From positions 36,881,414 to 36,945,413 of the forward strand of contig JAUPFN010000007.1 in assembly GCA_036924255.1 (NCBI GenBank): a stretch of DNA of 64,000 nt, read 5' to 3'. Both the position numbers and the translations under genes were made by a program. Under the pieces are notes generated by a model. That model was not told the DNA's origin, searched no databases, and saw only the letters and a program-made list of their open reading frames with translations. This stretch comes from Apodemia mormo (lineage: Eukaryota > Arthropoda > Insecta > Lepidoptera > Riodinidae). Every line of letters begins with the position of its first letter. The first letter of the stretch is position 1. Below, one piece after another: positions 9,606-20,694 of this stretch.

Positions 9606-9800
9606 TTATATATCAATATGTGAAGCTAAAGTACGCCTTTGTACGACAATTACGCGAACGAAGAAGTATGAAATTTGGCACAATTAAAGATTACATGGTG
9701 AAAGTGCTCAGAAAGATAATATTTTATTATAATATGCATTAGAATCGAAAGTTATTTATATTATGACTTTCGGTCCCGTCGGAAATACGACAAGACGGTT
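9606..9800 (+). mobile_element. Hel-E Helitron, 5' part
   Basis: It starts directly after Hel-I's CTAG with tatatatcaatatgtgaag, then 'agtatgaaatttggcacaat' and 'attacatggtgaaagtgctc'. The 3' end is lost. Confidence 0.6.
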
Positions 9801-9931
9801 TTGCTTTCTGTATGGGTAACGAACAGACTTGTTAAGTTTTGAGTAAGTGTTTCCGAAGTTGGCTACATGGTTGCTAATTTTCATCGGTTAAGCAAAAAGT
9901 GTCTTTTGTGGCGAAAGGATTAATGTCTATA

Positions 9932-10082
9932 AATAAATAATCACGGGACAAATTACACTTACTGATCTAACCCCAAAGTAAGCAAATTATTTGCTTGTGT
10001 CATGGGTATTAGTCAACGATACTAATACATAGAAATACATATATAAATATTAGATTATATTTAATAAACACCCAAACCCAAA
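9932..10082 (-). mobile_element. SINE-2, 5'-truncated
   Basis: In reverse: 'cacgggacaaattacactta', 'gatctaaccccaaagtaagc' and 'taataaacacccaaaccc'. The tRNA-like head is missing. Confidence 0.75.
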
Positions 10083-10083
10083 A

Positions 10084-10096
10084 CTTATATATATAT

Positions 10097-10154
<58 letters not shown>
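10084..10154. repeat. (TA)n microsatellite
   Basis: About 70 bp of alternating TA with a short tacata interruption. Confidence 0.95.
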
Positions 10155-10156
<2 letters not shown>

Positions 10157-10348
10157 TAGCTGATACTATATCTAGTATAGATAGCTATACTAGCTGACCC
10201 GGTAAACGTTGTTTTGCCATATAAATGTTAAGGGTGGACAATCCTTATCACTAAGGGGTACGAAAAATAGATGTTAGCCGATTCTCAGACCTACTCAATA
10301 TGCTCACAAAATTTCATGAGAATCGCTCAAGCCGTTTTGGAGGAGTAC
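10155..10348 (-). mobile_element. Helitron 3' part (L-like), bounded by (TA)n
   Basis: 'tactagctga' occurs twice (about 10153 and 10188). The second begins a reverse Helitron end (ctagctgacccggtaaacg) that runs to 'gccgttttggaggagtacgg' before the next TA run. The doubled end may be a small tandem or a nested insertion. Confidence 0.5.
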
Positions 10349-10350
10349 GG

Positions 10351-10423
<73 letters not shown>
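10349..10423. repeat. (TA)n microsatellite
   Basis: About 75 bp of alternating TA at the 5' end of the preceding Helitron fragment. Confidence 0.95.
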
Positions 10424-10424
<1 letters not shown>

Positions 10425-10493
10425 TTTTCAAGATTAAAGTTAATAACAATGCTTTAAGCTTATAATAATTTTAAGCTGGACTTTTTTGTTTGT

Positions 10494-10846
10494 TTTTTAT
10501 TATGTATTATTAGATATCAAATAGGCATTTGACTTTCTTGATAGAAAGAGAAAGCCAAAGAAGTTAATGGCGCGTTGCTATTTGTGTGGCGGGATGGCAA
10601 TGCCACATGCATAAATCTACCGGCTATCTCGTTATTCAAACTGGAATACGACAACGACAAGCACTGACGCTATTGCGGCAGATAATAGGTAAGGCGGTGG
10701 TACCATATACCCGGGCGAAACATTGTGGAACTCTACCACCCAGTAGTCACGATGGTAGTAACACGTATAGCCAATCGTTTGCCTTTTTCGAACTGCCTGG
10801 CAAAATGGTTGATGGTCTATTCTTTAAAGGGGACCAAAGGTGTAAC
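10494..10846 (-). mobile_element. RepA retroposon, diverged
   Basis: Landmarks are kept: 'aagaagttaatggcgcgttg', 'ctgacgctattgcggcaga', 'ggtaaggcggtggtacca' and 'gttgatggtctattctttaa'. The tail is degraded. An open frame of 107 codons crosses it but follows RepA, not a protein family. Confidence 0.7.
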
Positions 10847-11173
10847 GTTTTCGTGTCACGAACTCGCTGCCCGAGACTTCGTGACACGAAAACATTACTC
10901 CTTAGCTAGTTAATGTAATAAACCAAATGCCTTTAAAAAATGCAAACTATGCAGTTATCGATCTTAATCGATTCAATTTAAACGAAATCTTACTTTATAA
11001 TTATTTGGAGCACATTCATTAAAATGTTATTGTACGCGTTCGAAGATTCCTAATGTATTGTAAATTTAGCGAGATACATATTCGAGATAGTATCGTTTGA
11101 TCTCGTGTTAACATCTAATCAATTATTTTTCTTGTTACTTTTTGTTATCAAACGATGTTGACAAATGGGGCAG

Positions 11174-11350
11174 ATCTCTATATGTTTATACATGAAGCGA
11201 AAACTTTGTACCCCTTTCCACAGTAAGTGCGCGGACTGATGAGTAATAAAAACTGGTACAGTTAAAATTTGTATAGAGCAGAAGTTCAGAAAGTTAATAT
11301 TGTTATATAAAATACAATAAAATTAAATTGAATTAATAAAAAATAAAATA
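11174..11350 (+). mobile_element. Hel-E Helitron, 5' part
   Basis: 'tctctatatgtttatacatgaa' through 'aaaactttgtacccctttcc' matches the 5' end of the copies at 21351 and 9606. The 3' end is absent. Confidence 0.5.
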
Positions 11351-12012
11351 AATGTAAGTTGTAAGTTCGAAACGCCTGTAGGTATATTATATGGTAAAAA
11401 TTATGCTGAATTTTACCCTGCCGTATAAGCCAAGACTTAAATGTGCCCCTGGAATGATTTTATTTTACCGGTTTTATTTTATATTTTACGAACGAAATTT
11501 TACGAACGAACGAAAAAAAACATTTTTTGTGTAAATTCAAACTATACTGACAAACTAAGAATGTGTATCCAGTTTAATCCGTGAAAAATGCTTACACACT
11601 ATCATGCAATAGACACTGCGTTTGGCACACGATCGTTTATATTCTTTTGTTTATGGTTAAAGTCTGTGGTAAAAACAATGAAGTGTATACACGTCATTGG
11701 GTAAAAGACATGTTATAGAGTCTATGGTTATACTGGGTCGTTTCTTATTCTGTAATTTTTCTGATAGATGTTTTAATTTGTATAAAAGCTATGTGATCGA
11801 TTTTTTATAGTGTTAAATATATAATGATTTAGAATCCTGAGTATGTACTAGCAGCTGATCGCGGCTTTGCTTGTGTTTAAGAGAAATGTAATGTTGGATT
11901 TGCCTAAAACATTTTTCAGTAAATTATTATTAAATTGACTGGACACTGGACAAATTACAAAAACTAGCGATCAAACTGTGGGCAAAAGTCGACTATAGAC
12001 TCAACAAAAAAA
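11351..12012. other. Unassigned AT-rich DNA
   Basis: A reverse Helitron-end-like word (ctagcagctgatcgcggct, about 11847) suggests an old Hel-O fragment. Nothing else is recognised. Confidence 0.4.
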
Positions 12013-12018
12013 TTTTCT

Positions 12019-12252
12019 CGCCCGGATCTGGTACCACCGCCTTACCTATTCCTGCCGCAATAGCGTCAGTGCTTGTCGTTGTCGTGTTCAGGTTTGGAGG
12101 GTAGGGTAGCCGGTAAACTTATGCATGTGGTATTAAACCTCGCCACAAGATAGCAACGCACCATTAACATCTTTGGTGTCTATAGGCGATGGTTGACTCT
12201 TTCCATCAGGAGACCCATCTGCTTGTTTGCTAACTTATGATATAAAAAAAAA
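12019..12252 (+). mobile_element. RepA retroposon, 5'-truncated
   Basis: It starts inside the element at 'gcccggatctggtaccaccg' and runs to 'cttatgatataaaaaaaa'. The 3' end is intact and the 5' end missing, as expected of target-primed reverse transcription. Confidence 0.8.
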
Positions 12253-12812
12253 TCTTTTTTAAGTTTGACAACAGTCTTAACACTTAAAATGTGTGTATGT
12301 CAAATGAGTGTAGTGTAGGTGATGTTTATTTTTATTCATGAAGCTATATTATATCTGGAGGCAACACTTCTAATACCTACTTGAAACCAAATTTCAAATA
12401 TTGCTGTCATCTTCTGAGGTCTAACCCTCTCTTTCTAACACAGTTGTGTAAATAGAGATGGGGAGACATCATAGACAGAGATTAAACGTAAATATTTGTT
12501 TCAGTTGATTAATACGAGTACTAGCTCCACCTATACCTAATACTTCATATTTTTATTCATTTAACGTATTTCTTATGCATATTATTTGAAAATATTAGGT
12601 TTCTGCATTCCTCTGCAATGCAAACTTTAACAGTACTAAATTTCATACTCTACTTTCACGGAATTTTATCTTAGAAAGGAGTAGGTACACAATTTTTGCT
12701 TCACTTATGAAAGTATAGATTAGTTAAATATAAATTAAGACAATTATTTGCTTGTAATATGTGGGTCTAATGCAGTCAAAGATACTACAGTACATTTAAC
12801 TATATTACTGTA
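12253..12812. other. Unassigned AT-rich DNA
   Basis: No bounded element or gene. A short SINE-2-like word (gacaattatttgcttgtaat, about 12739) is present. Confidence 0.4.
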
Positions 12813-13110
12813 CTAGCTGACCCGCGCAGCTTCGCCCGCTAGTAGATTAACATGTCGTCGATATAATTTTTCATACAAATTTCATTCCCTATTTCAGCTC
12901 TTTAGGGGTTGATTTTTGAAAACAAAATTAACCTATGATTGACCTTCAACTAATTTATTTTATTTATGATCAATCAACAATTCATCATCAACAATTTATG
13001 ATCTTCAACTAATTTTATGCCAAATTTCATGAAAATCGGTTTAGCGGTTTAGCCGTGTAAGCCTAACAGACAGATTGACAGACTTTCGCATTTATAATAT
13101 TAGTATGGAT
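12813..13110 (-). mobile_element. Hel-K Helitron, full length
   Basis: Reverse CTAG (12813-12816), 'gctgacccgcgcagcttcgc', 'catgaaaatcggtttagcgg', 'taacagacagattgacagac' and 'cgcatttataatattagta'. It contains a local duplication: 'cttcaactaatt' occurs at about 12953 and 13003 around an AT-rich insert. Confidence 0.8.
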
Positions 13111-13232
13111 TAACTAGGTGGTAGAGTTCCGCAACGTCTCGCCCTAGTATTTGGTACCACCGCCTTACCTATTCCTGCCGCCAAGGCATCAATGCTTCTC
13201 ATTGTCATGTTCCGGTTTGGAGGGTAAGGACT
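13111..13232 (+). mobile_element. RepA fragment
   Basis: From 'aactaggtggtagagttccg' to 'ttccggtttggagggtaagg'. Both ends are missing. Confidence 0.65.
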
Positions 13233-13427
13233 GGAAGGTTAGTAAGAGACAGTCTATGTATTAATATCATACCCATAGAACTTGTAGAGACGCGAATATG
13301 TTATTCGGCATTTCACATGTTAAAATAGCTAGAAGTTTTACGCGCTGGTTTTCAGCCAGAAACTGACACAATTGGTTTTTTATAGATGTAGGATAGCCCT
13401 CTAACTGCACACTCGTATATATCAGCT

Positions 13428-13740
13428 CTGTGCTAACGCCCATATCACAAGTAAAATGATTTGCTTATTTCTTTATTCTTTAATCCTTTATTGTACACAA
13501 CAGAACAATTTAATAAATTGCAGGCAGCGAAATTTAATAAAGTTACAAAAGGCGAGCATATCTTCACAAAAGAGAATTCTTACATCCAACAAGGAAAAAT
13601 GAAATGCTTGACCATAAATATTAAGTCAAAGTACACGATATATTAAAATTATTGGTTTTCGATATACTGTGGGTATATTAAAATAATAGCTTGCTTCGGG
13701 GTTAGATCAATTCGTGTGATTTGTCCACCGATTTTTTATT
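13428..13740 (+). mobile_element. SINE-2 3' half split by a LINE-tail-like insert
   Basis: 'gctaacgcccatatcacaag' and 'tgatttgctta' stop at 13461 and resume at 13687 with 'gcttgcttcggggttagatc'. The insert begins with 'tttaatcctttattgtacac' and resembles the LINE tail at 20915-21060. Confidence 0.5.
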
Positions 13741-14368
13741 CATTTACGTTTTAGCGGCATTGCAGAAATCATTTCGTGACAAGTTGCAAATTAAATAGAC
13801 TATTTTTTTTCTAGAACTTAGTTTGAACACAAAGCAATCAGTTTTATGTCATGCCAAAGCGCAGCGATTGGCTCCGAAACTAAAATTTGCATATTAATTA
13901 GTTAAAGAAAAAGTGGAAGAGAGAAATTTATAGCATAATTACTTCAGTAAGTGATATACTAGCAAAAAGCAGAGTTTTGTAAGGGCTCGCAAAGTTATAC
14001 TATCTAGTAATATTGTTAGAAAAGTATTTTTATGAGAATTACATCTTTTAATGTATGGACTTCATTTATAATTATCTAACCTAACAACTCAGCGTATTTT
14101 CACCTAAATATTACATTCGTATCTAAGGCCCGCGTCGTCAGGCTTTGGATTAGGAATATTTGGTTTTTGTTTGTTGGTATTTTCAAGGAAAAATATGTAT
14201 TAAAAATGAAGGTTGATCTTATAAAAAACACATTTTTGACATTTTGCTGAAATAATTGTTTTTTTTTCTAAAATCAGGGAGTTCCTGGTTTTACGTCGAT
14301 TTACGAAATCAAAATCAAAAAATGTTTTATTTAAATAAACCTTCAAAATTTTTGGACTACGCAGGCAC
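13741..14368. other. Unassigned AT-rich DNA
   Basis: I see no gene, element end or tandem structure. Confidence 0.45.
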
Positions 14369-14369
14369 G

Positions 14370-14645
14370 AAGAATTGACGGTAGACACTCAGCGAATACA
14401 TTTTTCGAATTTTTCTCTCAGAGAAACCCTCGGAGTTCGATTCCAGAGTCAGGCAAATGAAAAAATGTGTTTTTTCAGTTTTCTGATAAAACAACTTTGC
14501 CCGGTATTGAAAAATTGCCCTACTGGCGATAGGCTGGCCACCTATCACATTGTGGGACTTAAGTATCTATCTTCAGCTAACCGTGGATGCACACGTTGTC
14601 TACCTCCCGATGCCTACCTCTTCGGGGATACGGGCGTAAATATAC
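14370..14645 (+). mobile_element. SINE-1, diverged
   Basis: A B-box-like word (ggagttcgattcc, about 14431) is followed by the SINE-1 body ('ttttttcagttttctgataa', 'ggcgataggctggccaccta') and 3' end (cttcggggatacgggcgt). The A box is degraded. Confidence 0.7.
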
Positions 14646-14689
14646 CTTTTTTTAGCTTTTTACCCTCGCCCTCGGGCTGAGATTGGGAA

Positions 14690-14883
14690 TTGATCTCAAT
14701 ACAATATAAATCAATTAATACATCTGTACTGTTTCTCAATAAGCCTATTGTGAAACTCTCGAACGCTCTATTTACTCTGTTCCTAGCAAACATCCCTGCT
14801 CTAGACCTAAATTCTCCTTGTGCCTCCCACAATATTACTTCGAACTTCCCTTGCATTCTCCTTTCAATGATTTTATCATACGC
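14690..14883 (-). pseudogene. Reverse transcriptase fragment (non-LTR type)
   Basis: The minus-strand frame reads AYDKIIERRMQGKFEV and then EAQGEFRSRAG. This matches the LINE RT segment with the 'IIERR' helix and the 'FR.GRG' motif. The following 40 residues no longer match. The upstream part is cut off by the RepA copy at 14887. The catalytic YADD box is not present. Family assignment within non-LTR elements is open. Confidence 0.5.
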
Positions 14884-14886
14884 CTT

Positions 14887-15258
14887 CGCCGTGTTGGTCC
14901 CGGCCTCCTTTGTAGAATAGGCCAACTGCCGTTCTGCCAGGCAGGTCGTAAAAGGCGACCGATTGGCTATCGAGTCACTACCATCGTGGCTACTAGGTGG
15001 TAGAGTTCTGCATTGTCTCGCCCGGGTCTGGTACCACCGCCTTACCTATTCCTGTCGCAATAGCGTCAGTGCTTGTCGCTGTCGTGTTTCGGTTTGGAGG
15101 GTAAGGTAGCCGGTAAACTTATGCATGTGGCATTAGACCTCGCCACAAGATAGCAACGCACCATTACCATCTTTGGTGTCTATAGGCGATGGTTGACTCT
15201 TTCCATCAGGAGACCCATCTGCTTGTTTGCTATCTTATGATATAAAAAAAAAAAAAAA
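14887..15258 (+). mobile_element. RepA retroposon, full length
   Basis: It runs from 'gccgtgttggtcccggcctc' to a 3' A-run of about 17 bp after 'cttatgatat'. Close to the family consensus, so probably a recent copy. Confidence 0.9.
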
Positions 15259-15261
15259 AAT

Positions 15262-15520
15262 GCCAAACTTTTTTCTTTATTATCGATAGGTAAGAGCTTG
15301 ACCTCGATCTCGCCTGATGGTAAGCTAAGATGAGGCCTAAGATGGAACGCGCTTCCCTAGAAGGTACCTGTTCACTCTTCTCTTGAATTGTACTCGTATT
15401 GTACTCGTCCGGGAACACAGACTCAGGAAGCATGTTCCAGTCCTTTGCGGTTCGAATGAAGAATGTTGAGTCGAACCGCTTTGTCCGGGTACAAACTGAT
15501 GGCCCTATAGCTATTGCAGT
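15262..15520 (-). pseudogene. LINE ORF2 C-terminal relic
   Basis: On the minus strand the frame reads KRFDSTFFIRTAKDWNM, then LPESVFPDEYN. This is the usual C-terminal signature of lepidopteran LINE polyproteins ('FF.RTA..WN.LP..VFP'). Further 3' it passes into non-coding sequence with a 'ctcgcctgatggtaagct' tail word. It lies immediately 3' of a RepA poly(A). Confidence 0.65.
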
Positions 15521-16200
15521 TTATACTTGAACCTCGCCTTTATACGAGGGCACGATAACCGTGCGCCGCCAGTCAAATATGAAGAAACAATTCATGAAGT
15601 AGGTAGTCTCTTAATAAGTTCAAAAATTCTAATAGAAAATGTATCTTCTATCAATTTTAACTCGTTAATTTAATAAGAGATGGCGTTAGTAGTAATAAGA
15701 TTCTAATACAAATTGTACCTTCTATTTTTTTATTTTTATAAAATGGTATTTTTGTGGTAGATAACAAATCTAGACATGAATATAAACTACCACGTCGAAA
15801 CTCAAACCTAAAAATGCGATATTTTTTCAGTAAAATGTACTACAAAAGTGCATAGAAAGTGGCCTAGTGTAGGGTTCGCTTCGCTCGCCCTGATAATTGC
15901 TTGAGAATTATCTATAAATTTTCAAGTGTCCTGAAAATTTCTATTTGGAAAGACAAAATTACCTCAATTTCCTGAATGAGAAAGTTGAGAAGGAATTGAA
16001 TTGAATAGACCATACTATTCAATTACTTTTCAATTACTCTTACTCTTCCTAGGATTTATTTGCCTACAACACTGTGAATTTTTCTGTTTAGGCAATACTG
16101 ATTTATTTGTCTTGTAACACTACACATGTTTCAACAGATTAGACTTCTCAGACAGACTTTAGTCCTCTGGCAGTACACCTTACCTGACTGGGAAGATCTT
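15521..16200. other. Unassigned DNA
   Basis: 'gaatcgt...tataatagaag' type words ('ttctaatagaaaatgtatct' and 'ttctaatacaaattgtacct') repeat once about 80 bp apart (15628 and 15701). No gene. Confidence 0.4.
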
Positions 16201-16206
16201 CCTTTT

Positions 16207-16270
16207 CCACGTCACCAGTGTGACGTCATTTACTTCTACAACTATTACGTCATCTTGTCAGCTGACGTCA
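16207..16270. promoter_or_regulatory. Cluster of CRE/ATF-like TGACGTCA sites
   Basis: Two perfect TGACGTCA octamers (16221-16228 and 16263-16270), one TTACGTCAT (16245-16253) and an inverse CACGTCAC (about 16208) lie within 65 bp. TGACGTCA is the CREB/ATF bZIP site. No adjacent gene is visible, so any function is speculative. Confidence 0.35.
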
Positions 16271-16511
16271 TAACTGTTAGCACACTGTTTCTATCGCTAT
16301 CTATTCAATGGTACCGATCAGCTTACTTACTTACTCGCTTGGTACTTGTGACGCTAGAGATGGGGTAGGGATGAACTCCTCTTTGTATGGGACAAACTTC
16401 TGATTAGTCCAGAGATTTTTCTAGATAGGAAATAATATTTATGTTATAATGTTATATCTGTGGTCCCGTTGTCTACCGCCGAATAGTTTACTTACCATCT
16501 GTAATACATGC

Positions 16512-16669
<158 letters not shown>

Positions 16670-16713
16670 GAACGAATAAAATACGTATATATATATACGT
16701 ATTTTATTCGTTC
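16670..16713. repeat. Perfect 44-bp palindrome beside the microsatellite
   Basis: The half-site is gaacgaataaaatacgtata and its inverse follows without a spacer other than alternating AT. Confidence 0.9.
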
Positions 16714-16749
16714 CGACTGGTGGAGATTGAATGGCGTAATGAGGCACAT

Positions 16750-17396
16750 GTTTCTAACAACTTGAAAATGTTTGAAGGTATTTAGATATTTACAATTTTA
16801 ATAAATTCCGTTTAATTCTGGTTGTTAATTAGACCTCATTTTATCACATCTATTCAGAGGTAATAATTATTTAAACAAAGAGGCAAAATTAGATATAGTT
16901 TACAAACATAAACCGCCAGATTTATGAAAATTATAAAACCTGTAACCTAAATAACTCAAATAGTATGTACGGTAGACTAAATAAAATGCAATTCGCAACT
17001 TAGGGCGAGAAATGAGAAAAATAAAATGTTTAAACATAGCCATGGAAATTTTATAGGAATAAAGGATATGTATTTGAACATATTTGTTTAAAATCTCTAA
17101 GTGTTCTTCAACAGCTGTTGCTCAAGCAGAGTTGAATATCGAAGTAAAATATTGGTTAAATTTTCAACGTAGGAAGAAAATATATATGTGATTGTGATTT
17201 GTTAGGAAATATGAATGTAAGTATGATGATATGTAAAGAAATATATAGAGTAAAACAGTATTCACTTAACAATTTAACATATTCGGAATAACATTTTTTT
17301 GATCGTACACGTAAAGAAATAGCCCAAGGAACTCAATATTTTTGACACAGGATAATTTTGTTTTTCTTTTCTTAATTTTTGCTCACGATTTATATG
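16750..17396. other. Unassigned AT-rich DNA
   Basis: I see no gene, repeat end or tandem structure. Confidence 0.5.
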
Positions 17397-17660
17397 CTTT
17401 TTTTATTATCATAAGATAGCAAAAAAAAACATTTGGCTCCCCTGATGGAAAGAGAAACCATTGCAAATAGATACCAAAGAAGTTTATGGTGCGTTGTAAT
17501 CCTGGTGGCGGGGTCTTAATGCCTCATGCATAAGTTTATGTTGTCTTACCCTCCAAACCGGAATACGACAGTGACTAATACTGATTGCTATTGCGGCAGA
17601 AATAGGTAAGGCGGTGGTACTACACTCGTACGAGTCCATGCAGAACTCTACTATTTATTT
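17397..17660 (-). mobile_element. RepA retroposon, diverged and 5'-incomplete
   Basis: Reverse tail 'tattatcataagatagcaaa', then 'gtttatggtgcgttgtaatc' and 'taggtaaggcggtggtacta'. It breaks off after 'catgcagaactctacta'. Confidence 0.7.
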
Positions 17661-17663
17661 ACC

Positions 17664-17785
17664 ATGAACAACTGGCTGTTCCCTGAGCCTTCGTTCGCGT
17701 AACCTGCACACATTACTTCCTTTATGCAATCGGGTAATAAGTAGCCTATATTATTTATGGCCGTTTTCTGAAACGCAAATTAATT
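17664..17785 (-). mobile_element. Hel-O-like Helitron fragment
   Basis: 'aactggctgttccctgagcc', 'ttcgttcgcgtaacctgcac' and 'aataagtagcctatattatt' resemble the reverse Helitron 3' part at 3386. Sandwiched between two RepA copies. Confidence 0.45.
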
Positions 17786-17796
17786 TTAACAAGAAA

Positions 17797-18128
17797 GGCC
17801 AACAGATGTTGTGCCAGGCAGGTTGTAAAAGGCGGCCGATTGGCTAGCCATGTCACTACCATCGTGGCTACTAGGTGGTAGAGTTCTGCATGGTCTTGCT
17901 CGGCTCTTATACCACCGCCTTACATGTTCCTGCCGCAATAGCGTCAACGCTTGTCACTGCTGTGTTCCGGTTTGAAGGGTAAGGTAGCCGGTAAATTATG
18001 CATCTGACATTAGACCCCGCCTCAAGAAATCAACGCACCATTAACACCTTTGGTGTTTATAGGCGATGTTTGACTCTTTCCATCAGGAGACCAATCTGCT
18101 TGTTTGCTATCTCATTATATGAAAAAAC
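17797..18128 (+). mobile_element. RepA retroposon, nearly complete
   Basis: From 'ggccaacagatgttgtgcca' to 'gcttgtttgctatctcatta' with a short A tail. Several private substitutions. Confidence 0.8.
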
Positions 18129-18129
18129 T

Positions 18130-18529
18130 GACGGAATGTATGAATGAATCTGTTTCTTATTTTTCGTCAATGATCGTTGATATCAAGTTGAAAGGAAGAG
18201 AATTAAAGTCTTATATCAGGCGTCTAGTCTATTGTGGCTTTACTAGTATTCTCGGGGAGCCCCCATAGAGGCTTTGTATAGCCCCAGGGCTCCGCGGAAC
18301 ACGCTTTAAGTATGGTTGCATTACGATATATTTCACACATTTCTTTTAAAACAGGCGACATCCCCGGAGTCTAACGTACGAGTGCACAAGCTTGTAACGC
18401 TTCATGATATTAAAGGCAGGGAATATGTAGAGGGTACTATTCAGTATTATCAAATTTTTTAAAGGCGCGCCTTTGTAAAACTTGGTTTATGTCTGGAGGA
18501 GCTACATAATAAAATGAAAATATCTAATA
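18130..18529. other. Unassigned DNA
   Basis: A GC-richer patch (about 18240-18300) contains imperfect inverted 'gggagcccc/ggggctcc' words. No gene. Confidence 0.4.
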
Positions 18530-18699
18530 CTAGCTGTTGCCTGCGACTTCGTTCGCGCGGTCTTCGTTTACTCCGCACAGCTCCTCCCCGTAGGTGATAG
18601 CGTGATAATATGTAGCCTATATAAGGATCCGACCTGTTAGTAATATTCATGCAAAATTGACTTTCCTACGATTTTATTATATGTATAATATAATATAGA
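18530..18699 (-). mobile_element. Hel-C Helitron, internally deleted
   Basis: The reverse CTAG end and hairpin (gacttcgttcgcgcgg) run to 'aatattcatgcaaaat', then jump directly to 'tgactttcctacgatttt'. Confidence 0.8.
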
Positions 18700-18924
18700 T
18701 TATGACTGTTGGCTGTATTTAAAACTCACCGCTTTTTTTGCTCACCTCTTGGCCCGCGTTTATCTATCACATAGAAATAAAAAAAGCCATGCTTAATAAT
18801 AAAGTGCTTTATGTTTTCTGTGTAAAAACGGGTCTCTTTTTTTAGAATAAGTTAATTGTCATACTGATAGGCATCTCGTAGAAGGTGAAGAAAGGCTAAC
18901 ACTTGTACAAACATCGGGATTTCT

Positions 18925-19165
18925 AACTAGGTAGTTCTGCATCATCTCAAACGAATCTGATACAACCTGATCTATTCCTGGCGCATTAGCGTCGCTTTGA
19001 TACACTGTAAAGGGTAAGGTGGCCAGTAAACTCATGCATGTGGCATTACCATACTACCACATGGATAGCAACGTACCATTAACATTTTTGTTGTCTCTAG
19101 GTGATGGTTAACTCTTTCCATCAGGAGGGCCATAAACTAGTTTATTATGCTATGAAATAATAAAA
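18925..19165 (+). mobile_element. RepA retroposon, diverged, 5'-truncated
   Basis: 'taggtagttctgcatcatct', 'acgtaccattaacatttttg' and 'aactctttccatcaggaggg', with a degraded tail. Confidence 0.6.
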
Positions 19166-19177
19166 CAGCAAGTTGCA

Positions 19178-19245
19178 TTTGGACCGCCTTGTCGGCCGTG
19201 TGGTTAGCGACCCTGAATACGCAATCAAAGGGGCTCGGGTATGTC
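19178..19245 (+). mobile_element. SINE-2-like tRNA head
   Basis: 'gtcggccgtgtggttagcga', 'ccctgaatacgcaatc' and 'ggggctcgggt' match the tRNA-like head of SINE-2. The body is not recognisable downstream. Confidence 0.5.
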
Positions 19246-19249
19246 TCGG

Positions 19250-20507
19250 TCACCTCGGTCCTCGGACTACGGTCGGAGGTCGGCATCTCGTACCTATACC
19301 AACCGTGAACCAACCGGGGCGTAAGTTATCAAAGACGGGTTATCAAGTATTTCGCAACGCGCAATTATCGTAATTGTTTAGTTTTCGGAAGACACATAAT
19401 ATAATTGTGTCTTTTGCAAAAAAAGTGTTTTCTGCAAAAACCTTGAATATTGAAGTGAATCCAACGATCAGCAAGAAATTGGCGCAGTTTTTTTACGATT
19501 TTTGTTATTTTTAACTACGAATTAAAAGGATACATACGCCTTTCAAGACAATTTTGATAGTTTGTCAGCGTAAGTTGCAATTACATACAGAAATACAGAG
19601 TTATACTACTTATTAATGAAATAAAATAATTTCAAGGGTAGTTTGTCCTCTCATTCGGTACGATGAAACAGTATATGGTTTATTTTTCTTAATATAATGT
19701 AATTTACAAATGTATGAGAATTTTGACAGTAAAAGGAGCGTTTGCTCATATGCGCGGCGACACGTTTATTTCCCACTGGTGTGTCTATTAGTATTCATTT
19801 GGTCTGTACATTTAACAATCATTGCTGATCGCTGGTGGATCGAAAATTTTAGATAATACGTCTGCCGTTCGCTTTACCTACTTCACGAAAGAACCGGCAT
19901 AGTAATATATCATTAATTTCCAACGTGAGTTTACTTTCACTTAAGACTTACTGGAATTTTATATATTGTGATGACATCCAATGTCATCAGATGGTCTATC
20001 GGTACCGGCTTCGATATAGATGTACGATGTCTCTGCAAGCGCCAGCGATCAGCGATGACTGGTAAACGTAACAAAAAAAAATCATCAAAAACGTCACCAA
20101 TTGCTTGGTGATCGCTTGATGCGCTTTTTGCGATGTCACAGCATCAAAAACAGTCAAGCGGCAGCGATTGCCACTAATATACAAGGCTGTTATGTGTCCT
20201 GCAATAACTTAACAATTACGATAATTGCGCATCGCAAGATACGTGATAACCCCGCGGGTTCGAATCTACGTTCGGATAAGTCGTCCTCGATATAATTTTT
20301 GGTTTTATGGAAAATTACTTGTTACAGACTTCCGATAGTTTGGTCTGCTCTTACATCATGACAATAAATATCTTTAGCCAATCGTGAGTGCGATGCACCT
20401 CGTGTCCGTTACCGTGTCCGGGATATGGGCTTGTTTTCATTAATTTATAAATTTAGCCCAACGAGAAGCGATTAAATTCATCGTGACTGTTAGGATAATT
20501 AATAGAA
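19250..20507. other. Unassigned DNA
   Basis: Features seen are a small hairpin (gtcaccaattgcttggtgat, about 20092) and a B-box-like word (gggttcgaatc, about 20257) that may mark a decayed SINE. I see no gene. Confidence 0.4.
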
Positions 20508-20693
20508 GTCAGTGCTTGACACTGTCATGTTCCGGTTTGGAGGGTAAGGTAGCCGGTAAACTTATGCATGTGGCTTTAGACCTCGCCACAAGATAGCAAC
20601 GCACCATTTATACATTTGTTGTCTATAGGCGAGGGCTGACTCTTTCCATCGGGAGACACATCTGCTTGTTTGCTATCTTATAATATAAAAAAA
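20508..20693 (+). mobile_element. RepA retroposon, 5'-truncated
   Basis: 'cactgtcatgttccggtttg' to 'gctatcttataatataaaaa'. Its 3' end abuts Hel-E sequence. Confidence 0.75.
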
Positions 20694-20694
20694 G

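Noticed and set aside
10586..10909. 107-codon open frame on the + strand
   Set aside because: It lies within RepA and is interrupted in every other copy.
14614..14925. 103-codon minus-strand frame as an intact gene
   Set aside because: The first residues come from antisense RepA. Only the middle resembles a reverse transcriptase, so it is treated as a relic.
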